The notes under the pieces: model-generated
Told to the model about the DNA's origin: nothing
The model's database searches: none
Seen by the model: only the letters and a program-made list of their open reading frames with translations
From: Virgibacillus sp. SK37
GTDB lineage: Bacteria > Bacillota > Bacilli > Bacillales > Amphibacillaceae
Reading direction: 5' to 3'
Assembly (NCBI RefSeq): GCF_000725285.1
Contig: NZ_CP007161.1
Location: forward strand, 124,001 to 188,000
Length of the DNA stretch: 64,000 nt
Translations under genes and position numbers: made by a program
Part shown: positions 51,187 through 60,929 of the stretch, in pieces
How positions within the stretch are numbered: position 1 is the stretch's first letter
How the letters are laid out: every line of letters starts with the position of its first letter

Positions 51187-53409
51187 TTGAAAAATTTACT
51201 TGCAAATTGGGGAAAAAGTATAGGCCCGAAAACACGTTGGCTGACAATCATTCTGTGGGTATTGTTAGTTGGAGTTGTTTCTGTAGTATGGCCCCAAGTA
51301 AATAGTCAGGAAACAAAATCAAACCAACTTCTTCCAGAAGATATAATGTCCGTGGAGGCTTCCAAAATTGCCGATGAACAATTTTCAGAGGATGCGGGTG
51401 TACCATTGCTCTTAGCATGGTATACAAATGATGGCTTAAGTGAAGAAGATTATAAACAAATTCAAGAGCTTTACGGAAAATTGGAAGACCAGCCTCTTGA
51501 TCATCAAAAAACAATCCCGCCGTTTGCGAACATGCCCCCTCAAGCTTTAAAGGAAGCGGCATCGGAGGATGGAAAGGCATTAACTACGCCAGTGATCTTT
51601 AAAGAGAGCGCCTCAACAGAGGAATTGCAACAATCGCTTGATGATTTGCAGAAAAGGGTAGAATCCGTGATAGGGGAAAGCGTTCTCGACTCAGATTTAA
51701 AAGAGAACGGATTACACCTCCGCTTAACAGGTCCGGTGGGGATACAGACAGACGCTACTTCGTTATTTAGCAGTGCGGATGTGACACTTTTAATTGCTAC
51801 AGTATTGCTTGTACTTATATTACTCATTATCCTTTATCGATCTCCGATTCTTGCCATTGTGCCCCTTGTGGCAGTAGGTGTTGCATATGGATTAATAAGT
51901 CCCTTGCTTGGTTTCATGGCTAAGCAAAATTGGATTGAGGTAGATGCACAGGCAATTTCGATTATGACGGTTCTATTGTTTGGAGCAGGTACTGATTATT
52001 GCTTGTTCTTAATCTCTCGCTATCGCGAAGAGTTACGGCTTGAGTCAAATAAATACACGGCATTACATAAGGCAGTGACAGGCACAGGTGGGGCCATCAT
52101 GATTAGTGCCTTAACAACTGTTACTGGTCTATTGACATTAGCACTAGCTTATTATGGCTCTTATGACCGTTTTGCTGTTCCGTTTAGTTTGTCTATTTTT
52201 ATTATGGGAATTGCTGCATTAACTCTATTACCTGCAATATTAGCTATTCTGGGACGATTTGCATTTATCCCGTTTATTCCAAGAACAGAGGAAATGATCC
52301 AGAAAGTAGAGCAGAAAAAAGGGAAAAAGCTTCGCAGACCACAGGCTACTGGCCCATTTGGCAGAGCATTAGGACGCTGGTCTACAGAAAAGCCATGGCT
52401 CATAATCATTAGCTGTGTCATTGTATTAGGAGGATTGGCTGCATTTGTTCCACAAGCTAAATACACGTACGGATTACTTGATTCCTTTCCGGAAGATATG
52501 CCATCAAGAGAGGGTTTTGAAGTAATTGCAGAACACTATCCACCAGGGGAAATCGCTCCTATCCAGGTGATTGTGGATAGTCAAGGTAAAGAGGTTTCCT
52601 TAAAAGAGGAACTGGAAGAGATGAAATGGGTAGAAACAGTAAGTGAACCAGCTACAGGTTCCAAAAATGAAAACTACCAGCAATATGAAATCACTTTATC
52701 CATTGATCCATACTCAAATAAAGCAATTGAATATATTCCTAAGCTAAAAAATAATATTGAGGAATATATGCAAGGAGAAGGATTAGCTGCAGATGAAACG
52801 GTTTGGCTTGGTGGTGAGACAGCAACATTATCTGATACAGAGGAAGTAACAAGTCGAGATCAATCCATTATCATTCCAGCTGTATTAATTATCATTGCAT
52901 TGTTACTTCTCGTTTACCTTCGTTCCATAGTAGCAATGGTTTACTTGCTTGCAACGGTACTGTTATCGTATTTAGCAGCCCTTGGACTTGGTTGGATTAT
53001 TATTCATTACGGGCTTGGAGCTACTGCAATGCAAGGGTTAATTCCTGTTTATAGTTTCGTTTTCCTCGTAGCGTTAGGTGAAGATTATAACATCTTTATG
53101 GCCTCTAGTATTTGGAAGAAGAGTAAGCATAAGCCACTCAAGCAGGCGATTAGTGAGGGAGTTAGCGAAACAAGTAGTGTGATTGGGTCTGCCGGTCTAA
53201 TTCTAGCAGGTACCTTCTCCGTCCTTGCCATTTTACCGCTACAGGTTTTGGTTCATTTTGGTACAGTGACAGCGATCGGTGTACTTCTCGATACGTTCGT
53301 CGTTCGGCCACTACTTGTACCAGCATTAACGACCGTTCTGGGCAGATATGCATTTTGGCCAGGGAAGCTATGGAAGAAAAAAGAGCATGATAAGGAAGTA
53401 AGCAGCTAG
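51187..53409 (+). CDS. MMPL/RND-family exporter (YdfJ-like)
   Basis: 740 residues in two homologous halves: an N-terminal span (about 16-34), an extracytoplasmic domain (about 40-200), five or six spans, and the same again, as in MMPL proteins. The motif GAGTDYCLFLISRYREE is repeated as ALGEDYNIFMASSIWKKS in the second half; the aspartates are proton-relay residues. TTG 51187 is chosen because AAAGGGTGAG lies just upstream; ATG 51145 lies on the expected transcript start. Substrate unknown (lipid or drug). Confidence 0.9.
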   Translation: MKNLLANWGKSIGPKTRWLTIILWVLLVGVVSVVWPQVNSQETKSNQLLPEDIMSVEASKIADEQFSEDAGVPLLLAWYTNDGLSEEDYKQIQELYGKLEDQPLDHQKTIPPFANMPPQALKEAASEDGKALTTPVIFKESASTEELQQSLDDLQKRVESVIGESVLDSDLKENGLHLRLTGPVGIQTDATSLFSSADVTLLIATVLLVLILLIILYRSPILAIVPLVAVGVAYGLISPLLGFMAKQNWIEVDAQAISIMTVLLFGAGTDYCLFLISRYREELRLESNKYTALHKAVTGTGGAIMISALTTVTGLLTLALAYYGSYDRFAVPFSLSIFIMGIAALTLLPAILAILGRFAFIPFIPRTEEMIQKVEQKKGKKLRRPQATGPFGRALGRWSTEKPWLIIISCVIVLGGLAAFVPQAKYTYGLLDSFPEDMPSREGFEVIAEHYPPGEIAPIQVIVDSQGKEVSLKEELEEMKWVETVSEPATGSKNENYQQYEITLSIDPYSNKAIEYIPKLKNNIEEYMQGEGLAADETVWLGGETATLSDTEEVTSRDQSIIIPAVLIIIALLLLVYLRSIVAMVYLLATVLLSYLAALGLGWIIIHYGLGATAMQGLIPVYSFVFLVALGEDYNIFMASSIWKKSKHKPLKQAISEGVSETSSVIGSAGLILAGTFSVLAILPLQVLVHFGTVTAIGVLLDTFVVRPLLVPALTTVLGRYAFWPGKLWKKKEHDKEVSS

Positions 53410-53718
53410 ATGTTACTAGTGTAGAGCAACGAAGTAGATAATTATATAAGAAGAACTCAGGAGTCATCAACTGGAAGAGGATGAACCTGACTTCTTTTTA
53501 ATCTTGGTTCTAATATATGTTGGCTGCCGATTAATCACTTCTCCGGCAGATTATCTCGCATTCCACTCCAACTGTGAATGAACACGCTGCGTTTGTACTC
53601 AACATCTTTAGTAGAAACTTATTAATAAATTAGCTATACCTTATAGTTATTACAACTAGCCATATCCTTTTAAAAATCACCACAAACAAGGTAAACTGGT
53701 TGTGAAAGGAGTTTGACT
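53410..53718 (+). other. Gap after the exporter, with terminator and repeat
   Basis: 309 bases. A terminator-like structure pairs CTCAGG and AAGAAG (53448-53461) with CCTGA and CTTCTT (53486-53496) ahead of TTT. The two 20-bp units follow at 53519-53558. No gene. Confidence 0.5.
53519..53558 (+). repeat. 20-bp array C (two units)
   Basis: GTTGGCTGCCGATTAATCAC followed by TTCTCCGGCAGATTATCTCG, each exactly 20 bp and of the two alternating types seen in arrays A and B. Again just behind a transcription unit end, on the same strand. Confidence 0.7.
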
Positions 53719-54594
53719 ATGACTAACGAATATTCCTTACCAGATCAAATTAATCAATTATTAACTTCAAATAGAAGACAAGCCGACCATTTCACGGAGC
53801 TTATTCGCAAAGGAAATTATATGCCGGAAACAGCAGATGTACTTATCGATGCCATATCCGCATTGAGTATGGGTAAGAATGTCCTCTTAAAGGGTCCAAC
53901 CGGGTCAGGGAAGACAAAATTCGCCGAGACACTTTCCTATTTATTTAATCAGCCCATGTTTAGTGTGAATTCATCCGTTGATTTGGATGCAGAAAGTCTG
54001 CTTGGATTCAAGACCTTGGAATACAAAGATGGGCAGCAGCAAATTGAGTTTGTTCCCGGACCTGTTATTAACGCTATGAATTATGGAACTTTCTTATATA
54101 TTGATGAAATAAATATGGCTAAGCCTGAGACACTCCCCCTTATTAATGGGGTGTTGGATTACAGAAGAACGCTTACTAATCCGTTTACGAATGAAATTGT
54201 TTCTGCCAAGGAGGGTTTCGGTGTTATTGCAGCTATCAATGAAGGGTATGTGGGCACAGTACCATTAAATGAAGCGTTGAAGAACCGGTTTGTAGTCATT
54301 GAGGTTTCTTATATACAGGGGGAACAATTGAAAGAACTGATTCGCATCTCCACAAAGCTTTCCGATGAAACATTAATCGACTTATTTGTTAAGTTATCCG
54401 AAGATCTTATCTTCGCGGTTTCCCAAGGGAAAATAGCAGAAGATGCTGCCTCTGTTCGTGCTCTATTGGATGCCTGTGATTTAAGTGCTATTATTCCGTC
54501 AAAGAGGGCAATTCAACGTGCAATTACAGATAAATTGGACGAAGCAAGAGAGAGGGAATTTGTAGCTAATATAGCTGAGACGCTATTTAGATAG
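53719..54594 (+). CDS. yojN: MoxR-family AAA+ ATPase (YojN/NorQ-like)
   Basis: 291 residues. Walker A GPTGSGKT (about 59-66), Walker B FLYIDEINMA (about 124-133), sensor region FGVIAAINEGYVGT. MoxR/NorQ ATPases work with a VWA-domain partner to insert metals or remodel complexes; the partner is the next gene. Start ATG 53719 lies 7 bases after AAAGGAG. Despite NorQ naming, no nitric oxide reductase is present here. Confidence 0.9.
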   Translation: MTNEYSLPDQINQLLTSNRRQADHFTELIRKGNYMPETADVLIDAISALSMGKNVLLKGPTGSGKTKFAETLSYLFNQPMFSVNSSVDLDAESLLGFKTLEYKDGQQQIEFVPGPVINAMNYGTFLYIDEINMAKPETLPLINGVLDYRRTLTNPFTNEIVSAKEGFGVIAAINEGYVGTVPLNEALKNRFVVIEVSYIQGEQLKELIRISTKLSDETLIDLFVKLSEDLIFAVSQGKIAEDAASVRALLDACDLSAIIPSKRAIQRAITDKLDEAREREFVANIAETLFR

Positions 54595-54605
54595 GAGAAT
54601 AGACT

Positions 54606-56516
54606 ATGTATCGTTTTCATCATTCCAGTGTGGATACAAACCTTTTTCGGCTGTTACAAGATATGTCTATAGTGCTTTCAGGTCATCCTGATCTGTCCTT
54701 TGAATATAGCTATGGATCCTATATTGACTTAGTTGATGATAAGCTGACAGTCAGTAGAACCTGGGATACGGCCACAGCGGAGTTTCAGACAGCGGGGTTA
54801 AAATCAGATGTCTATTTACGCGCCATTGGCACCCTCCGGTATACGGACCTTCCTGCAATAAAGCGTTATATATCGGCGCTTGGAGAGTCATCTATCCCTA
54901 AGTTTGCAGGACAGCTTGCTACACTTATGGAGGATATCCGACTGGAAGAAAAGATTAAAAAAGAAAGACCTGGCACGATTTCTGTTTTTAATATACGGAC
55001 AAAATATTATAAACATAAATTTGAGAACGAATTAGCATCTCATGTAACACGCGGGTTCGCTCTTGATGAACTATTTTGTCTCATTTATTTATTACTTCAG
55101 GCGGACACACCAGACCCAAACTTTCCAAGAGCGAATCAAAAGCAGCTGGATCGACTGGAAAAGCTCAAACCGGAGTTATATGCCGTGTTTGAAGCAAGGA
55201 CTACTGGTGATATAACCAAGCTTGCCGAACGAATTGTTTTCGGCTTGGGAAGTGAATACAAAGACACAGTGGATGATTATTTTGTTTTACCAATAGGCCA
55301 TTTGGAAGCCTACACAAAAAACACCCTGTTTGATGAACTTACTAGAACGGATGAGCTTGCTAATGAAGATGTGGAAGAAGTAGATGAAGACAAAAATGAG
55401 TATATTGATGAGGAATTTTCTACCTGGCATAGAGAAAATGAAAATAGTGACCGAAAGCAAACCTTTCTTCAATTTGAATTGGATGTCGGGACGAAAACAA
55501 GTATAAAGGGTGGAGGAGCCCGAGAGACGGAAGATGGTGACCAGGCAATGGCCACGGTTCAGGGAGCTTCCGGGCAAAGTAAGAACAATGATTACTCTGA
55601 CCTTGATACATTAGACAAAGAAGAGAGCAACCAGGGGAAAACGAAAGATAATCAGTATGGTGAAGCAAATAAAGCTGCAGTAAAACATGACCTCGACGCA
55701 GATAAACCAACGAATGAAGATAGAGAGCTGTACAAGGAGTATCTGCAGGATGTGGAGCCATATGAACGAAAGCTTTCCAATATTATAAAGAAAACAATCG
55801 AGCATAAGAAGAATGCACCGAGAAGAGATTTAATGGCAGGCAGGCTCTCTAAAAAGCTATTACCTCTTATCCTTGATGAAAAGCCAAGAGTGTTTTACAA
55901 AAAGAACCAAGAGTCAAAAGAAATGGATGCTGCATTTACATTACTTGTTGATTGTTCTGCTTCGATGCAGGGGAAAATGGAGGAAACGAAACGGGGAATT
56001 ATTTTGTTCCATGAAGTGTTAAAATCCTTTAATATCCCACATTCGATTATCGGTTTCTGGGAGGATGCGATGGAAGTTGAAGAGGATTACCAGCCGAACT
56101 ATTTTCATAGGATCCATTCCTTCTCTGACTCCCTTTACGAATCTAATGGCGCAAAAATCATGCAATTAGAGCCAAGAGAAGACAATCGAGATGGTTTTAG
56201 TATTCGCGTTGCAGCTGAAGAGTTGGAAAGACAGCCAGAAAAAAATAAATTCCTGCTCGTTTTCTCTGATGGAGAACCGGCAGCAGCCAATTATGAACAG
56301 AATGGAATTATCGATACCAATCTGGCAGTATCGGAGGCCCGAAAAAGAGGTTTGGAAGTTATTGGCTTATTTTTATCAGATGGGGAAGTAGAGGAAAGAG
56401 AGAACACCATGATGGAGAATATTTATGGAAAAGAGCGGGTAATTGTTCCATCCGTCTCTGAGCTGCCGGAACATTTTGCGCCATTATTGAAAAGTCTCTT
56501 GCTAAAAGTAATATAG
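54606..56516 (+). CDS. yojO: VWA-domain protein (YojO/NorD-like)
   Basis: 636 residues. The C-terminal von Willebrand A domain has the metal-site motif LLVDCSASMQGKM (DxSxS, about residue 449) and FLLVFSDGEPAA. The middle (about 240-380) is charged and of low complexity (NEDVEEVDEDKNEYIDEEFS). Works with the MoxR ATPase 11 bases upstream. Client unknown. Confidence 0.9.
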   Translation: MYRFHHSSVDTNLFRLLQDMSIVLSGHPDLSFEYSYGSYIDLVDDKLTVSRTWDTATAEFQTAGLKSDVYLRAIGTLRYTDLPAIKRYISALGESSIPKFAGQLATLMEDIRLEEKIKKERPGTISVFNIRTKYYKHKFENELASHVTRGFALDELFCLIYLLLQADTPDPNFPRANQKQLDRLEKLKPELYAVFEARTTGDITKLAERIVFGLGSEYKDTVDDYFVLPIGHLEAYTKNTLFDELTRTDELANEDVEEVDEDKNEYIDEEFSTWHRENENSDRKQTFLQFELDVGTKTSIKGGGARETEDGDQAMATVQGASGQSKNNDYSDLDTLDKEESNQGKTKDNQYGEANKAAVKHDLDADKPTNEDRELYKEYLQDVEPYERKLSNIIKKTIEHKKNAPRRDLMAGRLSKKLLPLILDEKPRVFYKKNQESKEMDAAFTLLVDCSASMQGKMEETKRGIILFHEVLKSFNIPHSIIGFWEDAMEVEEDYQPNYFHRIHSFSDSLYESNGAKIMQLEPREDNRDGFSIRVAAEELERQPEKNKFLLVFSDGEPAAANYEQNGIIDTNLAVSEARKRGLEVIGLFLSDGEVEERENTMMENIYGKERVIVPSVSELPEHFAPLLKSLLLKVI

Positions 56517-56544
56517 TATTGATATATACAAGGGGGGAGTTTTT

Positions 56545-57708
56545 TTGGAGCAGCCAATTCAAACGTTAAGCAGGAAGAATTATGAGGAAATTTTTGCTCT
56601 ATCACAGTTCGCATTTCAGTACAAACTTTCACCGGAGGAAATGGAGAAGAAGAAGGCAGAAGCTGATCGCCATACAATCTGGGGTTGGATGGAGGAAGAC
56701 AAGATTGCAGCAAAACTTCATCTCATCCCTTTATCCTGTTATATTAACGGAAAAGAGCTCCCTATGGGCGGGATTAGCTCTGTAGCAACATGGCCGGAAT
56801 ATCGTAGAAAAGGCATGGTGAAGCACTTGCTACATCATGCTTTGACGGAAATGAAGCAGAACGGTCAAATGATATCTTACCTGCACCCTTTTTCATTTGC
56901 CTTTTATCGTAAATTTGGCTGGGAACATGCCTTCACAGAACAGCATTACACCATTCCCATTGAGAAACTGAAGAAAAAATGGGAGACGTCAGGTTATGTG
57001 CGAAGAATTGAACCGGACATCTCTTTACTAAATGAGTTGTATTCCAAATATGCAATAAAGTGGAATGGTATGCTTGTACGTGATGAAAAATGGTGGGAAC
57101 AACGTGTGTTAAAAGGCGATGTTCACATTGCAGTAGCTTATGAAGAAAATGCACAGGCAACGGGTTATATTATGTATGAGGTTAAGGAAAATACAGTCAA
57201 GGTGAAAGAGCTTGTACATAACAGCTTAAATGCTCACAAACTGTTACTTCACTTTATTGGCAATCATGATTCCATGGCTGAAAAGGTTACTATGGTTGTT
57301 TCTGAGGGCGATCAACTACCTTTATTGCTTGATGAGCCACGCTTTGAACAAAAAGTAGAGCCTTATTTTATGGCAAGGATTGTGGATGTTGCTGCTTTTT
57401 TAAAAGCATATCCTTTTACTGGAGAAGGAGCAATAACGATTACAGTGGAGGATGGCTTCTTTCCTGAAAATACAGGAACATATCATGTTGAGCTGGCAGA
57501 TGGAACAACACATGTTACTATCCGTGAAAAGCAAAAGTCGGAGCAGCCTGCTATTTGTTCTATTCAAGTTCTTACAGGTATGCTGTTAGGATATAGGCGA
57601 CCAAGCGATTATTTTAAAGCTGGCTTATTAACCGCCAATGAGAGTGAGATAGAAATATTGGACCAACTTATACCGGAGGAGCAGACCTTTTTAACTGACT
57701 TCTTTTAA
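56545..57708 (+). CDS. Eis-like GNAT acetyltransferase
   Basis: 387 residues with TTG start behind GGGGGGAG. Two fused GNAT-like domains and a C-terminal sterol-carrier-like domain, as in the enhanced intracellular survival family. Acetyl-CoA site: ISSVATWPEYRRKGMVKHLL; then SYLHPFSFAFYRKFGWEHAF. The C-terminal part keeps LLTANESEIEILDQLIP and ends in an acidic/aromatic tail (TDFF), the free carboxylate being catalytic in Eis. Substrate unknown. Confidence 0.9.
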   Translation: MEQPIQTLSRKNYEEIFALSQFAFQYKLSPEEMEKKKAEADRHTIWGWMEEDKIAAKLHLIPLSCYINGKELPMGGISSVATWPEYRRKGMVKHLLHHALTEMKQNGQMISYLHPFSFAFYRKFGWEHAFTEQHYTIPIEKLKKKWETSGYVRRIEPDISLLNELYSKYAIKWNGMLVRDEKWWEQRVLKGDVHIAVAYEENAQATGYIMYEVKENTVKVKELVHNSLNAHKLLLHFIGNHDSMAEKVTMVVSEGDQLPLLLDEPRFEQKVEPYFMARIVDVAAFLKAYPFTGEGAITITVEDGFFPENTGTYHVELADGTTHVTIREKQKSEQPAICSIQVLTGMLLGYRRPSDYFKAGLLTANESEIEILDQLIPEEQTFLTDFF

Positions 57709-57741
57709 ACATATTTATGAATAGAATTATTTTAAGTTTTG

Positions 57742-57770
57742 ACCAGCAGAGAAATCTGCTGGTTTTCTTC
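57742..57770 (+). terminator. Terminator after the Eis-like gene
   Basis: ACCAGCAGA (57742-57750) and TCTGCTGGT (57755-57763), loop GAAA, then TTTCTTC. Confidence 0.85.
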
Positions 57771-57883
57771 TGGGTTGAATTTCCTGGTTTATTAAATATT
57801 TACAAAATCGATAGAATTTTAGCGAACATTGCGATAAAATGGAGAGTAATACAAGTAAGTGGACATAGAAAAGGATGGACAGG

Positions 57884-58561
57884 ATGAGTTATCATATTAA
57901 CGTTATTAAACTATTATTTTCCACGGACGATCATTTATTTCGGATTGGAAAGGCAGAAAAAATACATAAATTATGGAAAGCAACCGGCTTTCTTGTACTA
58001 TTAAGTATACTTATTTATTGTTGGATGGCTTATTTGGGGATCGGTTCCAACTACATATCGACAAATGCAACGGATATGACGGCATTGGCATACGAACAGA
58101 GTAAATTTTGGTTTCTTGTTGGCCGCGCATTGTTTGCCGTTTTATTTGCGATGCTTGTCTTATTTATCCCTTCCCTCTTATTCTATTTGTTAACAGATAT
58201 CCCCTTTAAAAAACTGATGATTATGCAGCAAGTAGTTTTACTTGTGTTATTAGTTGAACGGCTTTTATGGATTCCATTAGCAACAATTAATGGACTCGAT
58301 TGGTATGTGTCGCCACTCTCTCTCGGTATAATTGCATCTTATATGACAGACAAAAGCTGGATTATTTTCTTCTTTGGGGCCATAACGCTCTTCCAATTTT
58401 GGATTATCAGTTTTCAGGTGAAATATCTGACGACACTTTCCCAAGCAATAAAAAAAGTCTGGATTTGGGTGAATGTCATCTTCCTGCATGTGATCTACTG
58501 GGTTATTACAGCACTGCTTGCATTTATTGATACATATATTTTAAGTGGGTGGTTCGGATGA
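57884..58561 (+). CDS. Yip1-like multi-span membrane protein
   Basis: 225 residues with about five membrane spans (roughly 28-48, 74-103, 112-131, 142-178, 192-215). The layout resembles Yip1-domain proteins such as B. subtilis YknW, which sits next to the adaptor YknX. ATG 57884 is chosen for its distance from AAAAGG; ATG 57875 overlaps that site. Overlaps the next gene (ATGA). Confidence 0.6.
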   Translation: MSYHINVIKLLFSTDDHLFRIGKAEKIHKLWKATGFLVLLSILIYCWMAYLGIGSNYISTNATDMTALAYEQSKFWFLVGRALFAVLFAMLVLFIPSLLFYLLTDIPFKKLMIMQQVVLLVLLVERLLWIPLATINGLDWYVSPLSLGIIASYMTDKSWIIFFFGAITLFQFWIISFQVKYLTTLSQAIKKVWIWVNVIFLHVIYWVITALLAFIDTYILSGWFG

Positions 58562-59859
58562 GACGAAGAAGAATTATCTTAGCTGGAATAATTATTTTTA
58601 TCGGGGTAAATTATTTACTTCTTTCTTTGGATAAAGAGCATAAAGTGGATCGGCTCGCTTATGTGAGTGAGTGGCTTCCAGCCTTTCAAGCAGATATGAA
58701 GGAAGAGGTGAATAAGCCTGGCGTGCTTGCTCCTATAGAGGAAAATCACCTTTATTTCAGTGAGGAAACAGGTGAATTTCAGGAATTTTTGATGGAGGAA
58801 GGGGCGGAAGTGCAGGTAGGTGATCCATTGTATACTTACCGTGTCACAAATTACTATGAAACCGTAGCTGCATTGGAACAACAACAAACGAAGCTGAATG
58901 GGGAGGTTCAAGCCGTGGAAGGAGCTATCTCGGATATGAATCGCTATCAAATTCCGCGTTCTACGCAAGGCACTGCAACTGCAGACACAGAGCAGCCTTC
59001 CATTCAAATAGAATTACCGGAAAACCCGGTAGAAGCAGCGATGATCAAGGAACAATACCTTATTGAAAAAAAGAAAGAGCTTTCTGCTAAAGAAGCAGAG
59101 TTGTCCAGCATAGAAGCACAATTAAATGAGTTGGAATCGACAGGAGATTCGATAACTGTAGAAAGCCCGTATGAAGGTGTGGTAACAGAGATTTCTACAA
59201 CGCTTGAAGCGCCTCTGGTTACAATAGCTGGCAAGGAATTACAAGCAGAAGGGGAATTGACGGAGCAGGAGAGAAGCAGGATCGCTGAAGGTCTTCCTGT
59301 GCATATCAAAGTGGATGAAATGGCTATGGCACTGGAAGGAACACTTGAAAAAATCCAGAAAACACCAGAAAATGTCAGCATTAAAGGAAAAAGTATTTAT
59401 CCGTTTTCGGTTGTGATAAAGGAAGACGAAGAAACAGAACAGCAAGAAAATCAGGAAAACAAGGTAGAGCAGGAAGAGGCCGGTGAGGAAAGTAACGATA
59501 CGACAGAGGAATTATTACCCGGCTATCATGTGAATCTTTCCATTATTACAGATGAAAGTAAAGATGCGACCGTTCTCTTTGAAAAAAATCTGCATGCAGG
59601 TGCCGTATGGAAAATGAACGACAATGGAAAGCTAATAAAGCAAAAGGTAGAAACAGGTCTGTATATGGCATCGATGGTGGAAATTACAAAAGGTATCAAA
59701 GCAGGAGAATGGGCCGTGGCAGAGAGAAAAAGTCAGTTTCGCCATCAAGCCACATTTATTACCCCATTACAGTGGTATAAATTTAAGTTTAAAGAAGTCG
59801 TTTCAGGCAAATACGATGGTTGGGGTAAATATTTTGTAACAGGGTTATTATCGAGGTAA
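58558..59859 (+). CDS. HlyD/RND-type efflux adaptor (YknX-like)
   Basis: 433 residues. One N-terminal membrane anchor (about 7-23), a split lipoyl-like domain (FLMEEGAEVQVGDPLYTYRV and ITVESPYEGVVTEIS), a coiled coil between them (about 100-210), and an acidic insert EEDEETEQQENQENKVEQEE-like region near 290-320. Translation is coupled to the preceding gene. No ABC ATPase or permease follows, unlike the yknWXYZ operon. Confidence 0.78.
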   Translation: MRRRRIILAGIIIFIGVNYLLLSLDKEHKVDRLAYVSEWLPAFQADMKEEVNKPGVLAPIEENHLYFSEETGEFQEFLMEEGAEVQVGDPLYTYRVTNYYETVAALEQQQTKLNGEVQAVEGAISDMNRYQIPRSTQGTATADTEQPSIQIELPENPVEAAMIKEQYLIEKKKELSAKEAELSSIEAQLNELESTGDSITVESPYEGVVTEISTTLEAPLVTIAGKELQAEGELTEQERSRIAEGLPVHIKVDEMAMALEGTLEKIQKTPENVSIKGKSIYPFSVVIKEDEETEQQENQENKVEQEEAGEESNDTTEELLPGYHVNLSIITDESKDATVLFEKNLHAGAVWKMNDNGKLIKQKVETGLYMASMVEITKGIKAGEWAVAERKSQFRHQATFITPLQWYKFKFKEVVSGKYDGWGKYFVTGLLSR

Positions 59860-59906
59860 AAACAAAAAGGCGTGGTTATAATTTATAACCGCACCCTCTT
59901 GTTTTT
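59858..59906. terminator. Bidirectional terminator between convergent genes
   Basis: GGCGTGGTTATA (59869-59880) and TATAACCGCACC (59884-59895) pair at 11 of 12 positions, flanked by AAAAACAA and TTGTTTTT. It serves both the adaptor gene and the YihY-like gene. Confidence 0.85.
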
Positions 59907-60759
59907 ATAAATTTGAAGCTCTCTGCGAGTTGCTCGCATGTTTGCTCGTGTGCTTTTGATGATATAAGACATTGACAATAGCACCGACCATTAAGATTAA
60001 ACCAGTTAAGAAGAACCAGATCATTAAAATAATGATACCACCCAAGCTACCGTACGTTGCAGAATAGCTACCAAAGTTACTTACATAAAAAGAAAAACCG
60101 AGAGATACGAGTAACCATAGGATACTTGCAGTCATTGCACCAGGCATGACATGTTTAAATGGAAGCTTTTTATTTGGAGCGAATCTGTACAACATCGCAA
60201 GTATTAATGTGATAACAATAATACTGACTACCCAGCGAAGTACTTGGAATAATAAACTCATTGCTGCCGATAGGCCGAGAATAGACTCTAGGAAATTTAA
60301 TATAACACTTCCGAATACAGGGAGCAGAATAGCTACTCCCAATGCTAAGATCATCCCAAGCGTTAATCCGAGAGCCAAGAGGCGAACTACAACAAAATTG
60401 CGAGTTTCCTCCACTTCATAAGCTTCATTTGTTGCTTTAATAAAAGCATTAATTCCAGCTGAAGAAGACCATAGTGCTCCAATAATACCAAATGTTAATA
60501 GTCCGCCACGAGGAGTGTCTACAATACTAATGATGTTTTCCTGTAAAATGGAGCTAATTTCACTCGGTAAGTTTTTTTCTAAAAAGCTTACAGCCGTGTT
60601 AGGGTCTATATTAAAATAGGGGATTATAGTAAAACATACGATTAATAATGGCACAATTGCTAATAAATAATAATATGCCTGTGCGGCCGCTAGTAAAGGT
60701 ACATTGTCTTCTTGAAATCTAGTTATAAACGATTTGCCATATGTTTTCATTTTAGGCAT
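59905..60759 (-). CDS. YihY/BrkB-family membrane protein
   Basis: 284 residues with six membrane spans. AAAQAYYYLLAIVPLLIVCF, ALWSSSAGINAFIKATNEAY and GSLGGIIILMIWFFLTGLIL match the YihY/virulence factor BrkB family, formerly called RNase BN in error. Start ATG 60759 lies 7 bases after GGAGGA; ATG 60765 is too close. Function unknown. Confidence 0.9.
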   Translation of the reverse strand: MPKMKTYGKSFITRFQEDNVPLLAAAQAYYYLLAIVPLLIVCFTIIPYFNIDPNTAVSFLEKNLPSEISSILQENIISIVDTPRGGLLTFGIIGALWSSSAGINAFIKATNEAYEVEETRNFVVVRLLALGLTLGMILALGVAILLPVFGSVILNFLESILGLSAAMSLLFQVLRWVVSIIVITLILAMLYRFAPNKKLPFKHVMPGAMTASILWLLVSLGFSFYVSNFGSYSATYGSLGGIIILMIWFFLTGLILMVGAIVNVLYHQKHTSKHASNSQRASNL

Positions 60760-60876
60760 ATGCATTCCTCCAACAGTTATTTGTATTCCGTATACCCTGT
60801 TAGTGAGGAAATAAATCCGAAAGAATATTCGAAAAATAACACAGATATGTCAGTGTCACTACGGAAGTTCTTATAC

Positions 60877-60905
60877 GTTTTATTTCGAGCTCCTAGTGGT
60901 ATAAT
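60877..60905 (+). promoter_or_regulatory. Overlapping SigB-like and extended -10 promoter
   Basis: GTTTTA (60877-60882), 14 bases, TGGTAT (60897-60902) resembles the SigB consensus GTTTAA/GGGTAT. TGgTATAAT (60897-60905) is also an extended -10 for sigma-A. The related ytxG gene of B. subtilis is stress-inducible, which supports SigB. The start lies about 20 bases before the RBS. Confidence 0.5.
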
Positions 60906-60929
60906 GCTCTTAAAGGAGGGGGTTTTCCG

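Noticed and set aside
53719-56516. Nitric oxide reductase cluster, as suggested by NorQ/NorD naming
   Set aside because: No norB or norC is present; the pair is the generic MoxR-VWA type seen as YojN/YojO in Bacillus.
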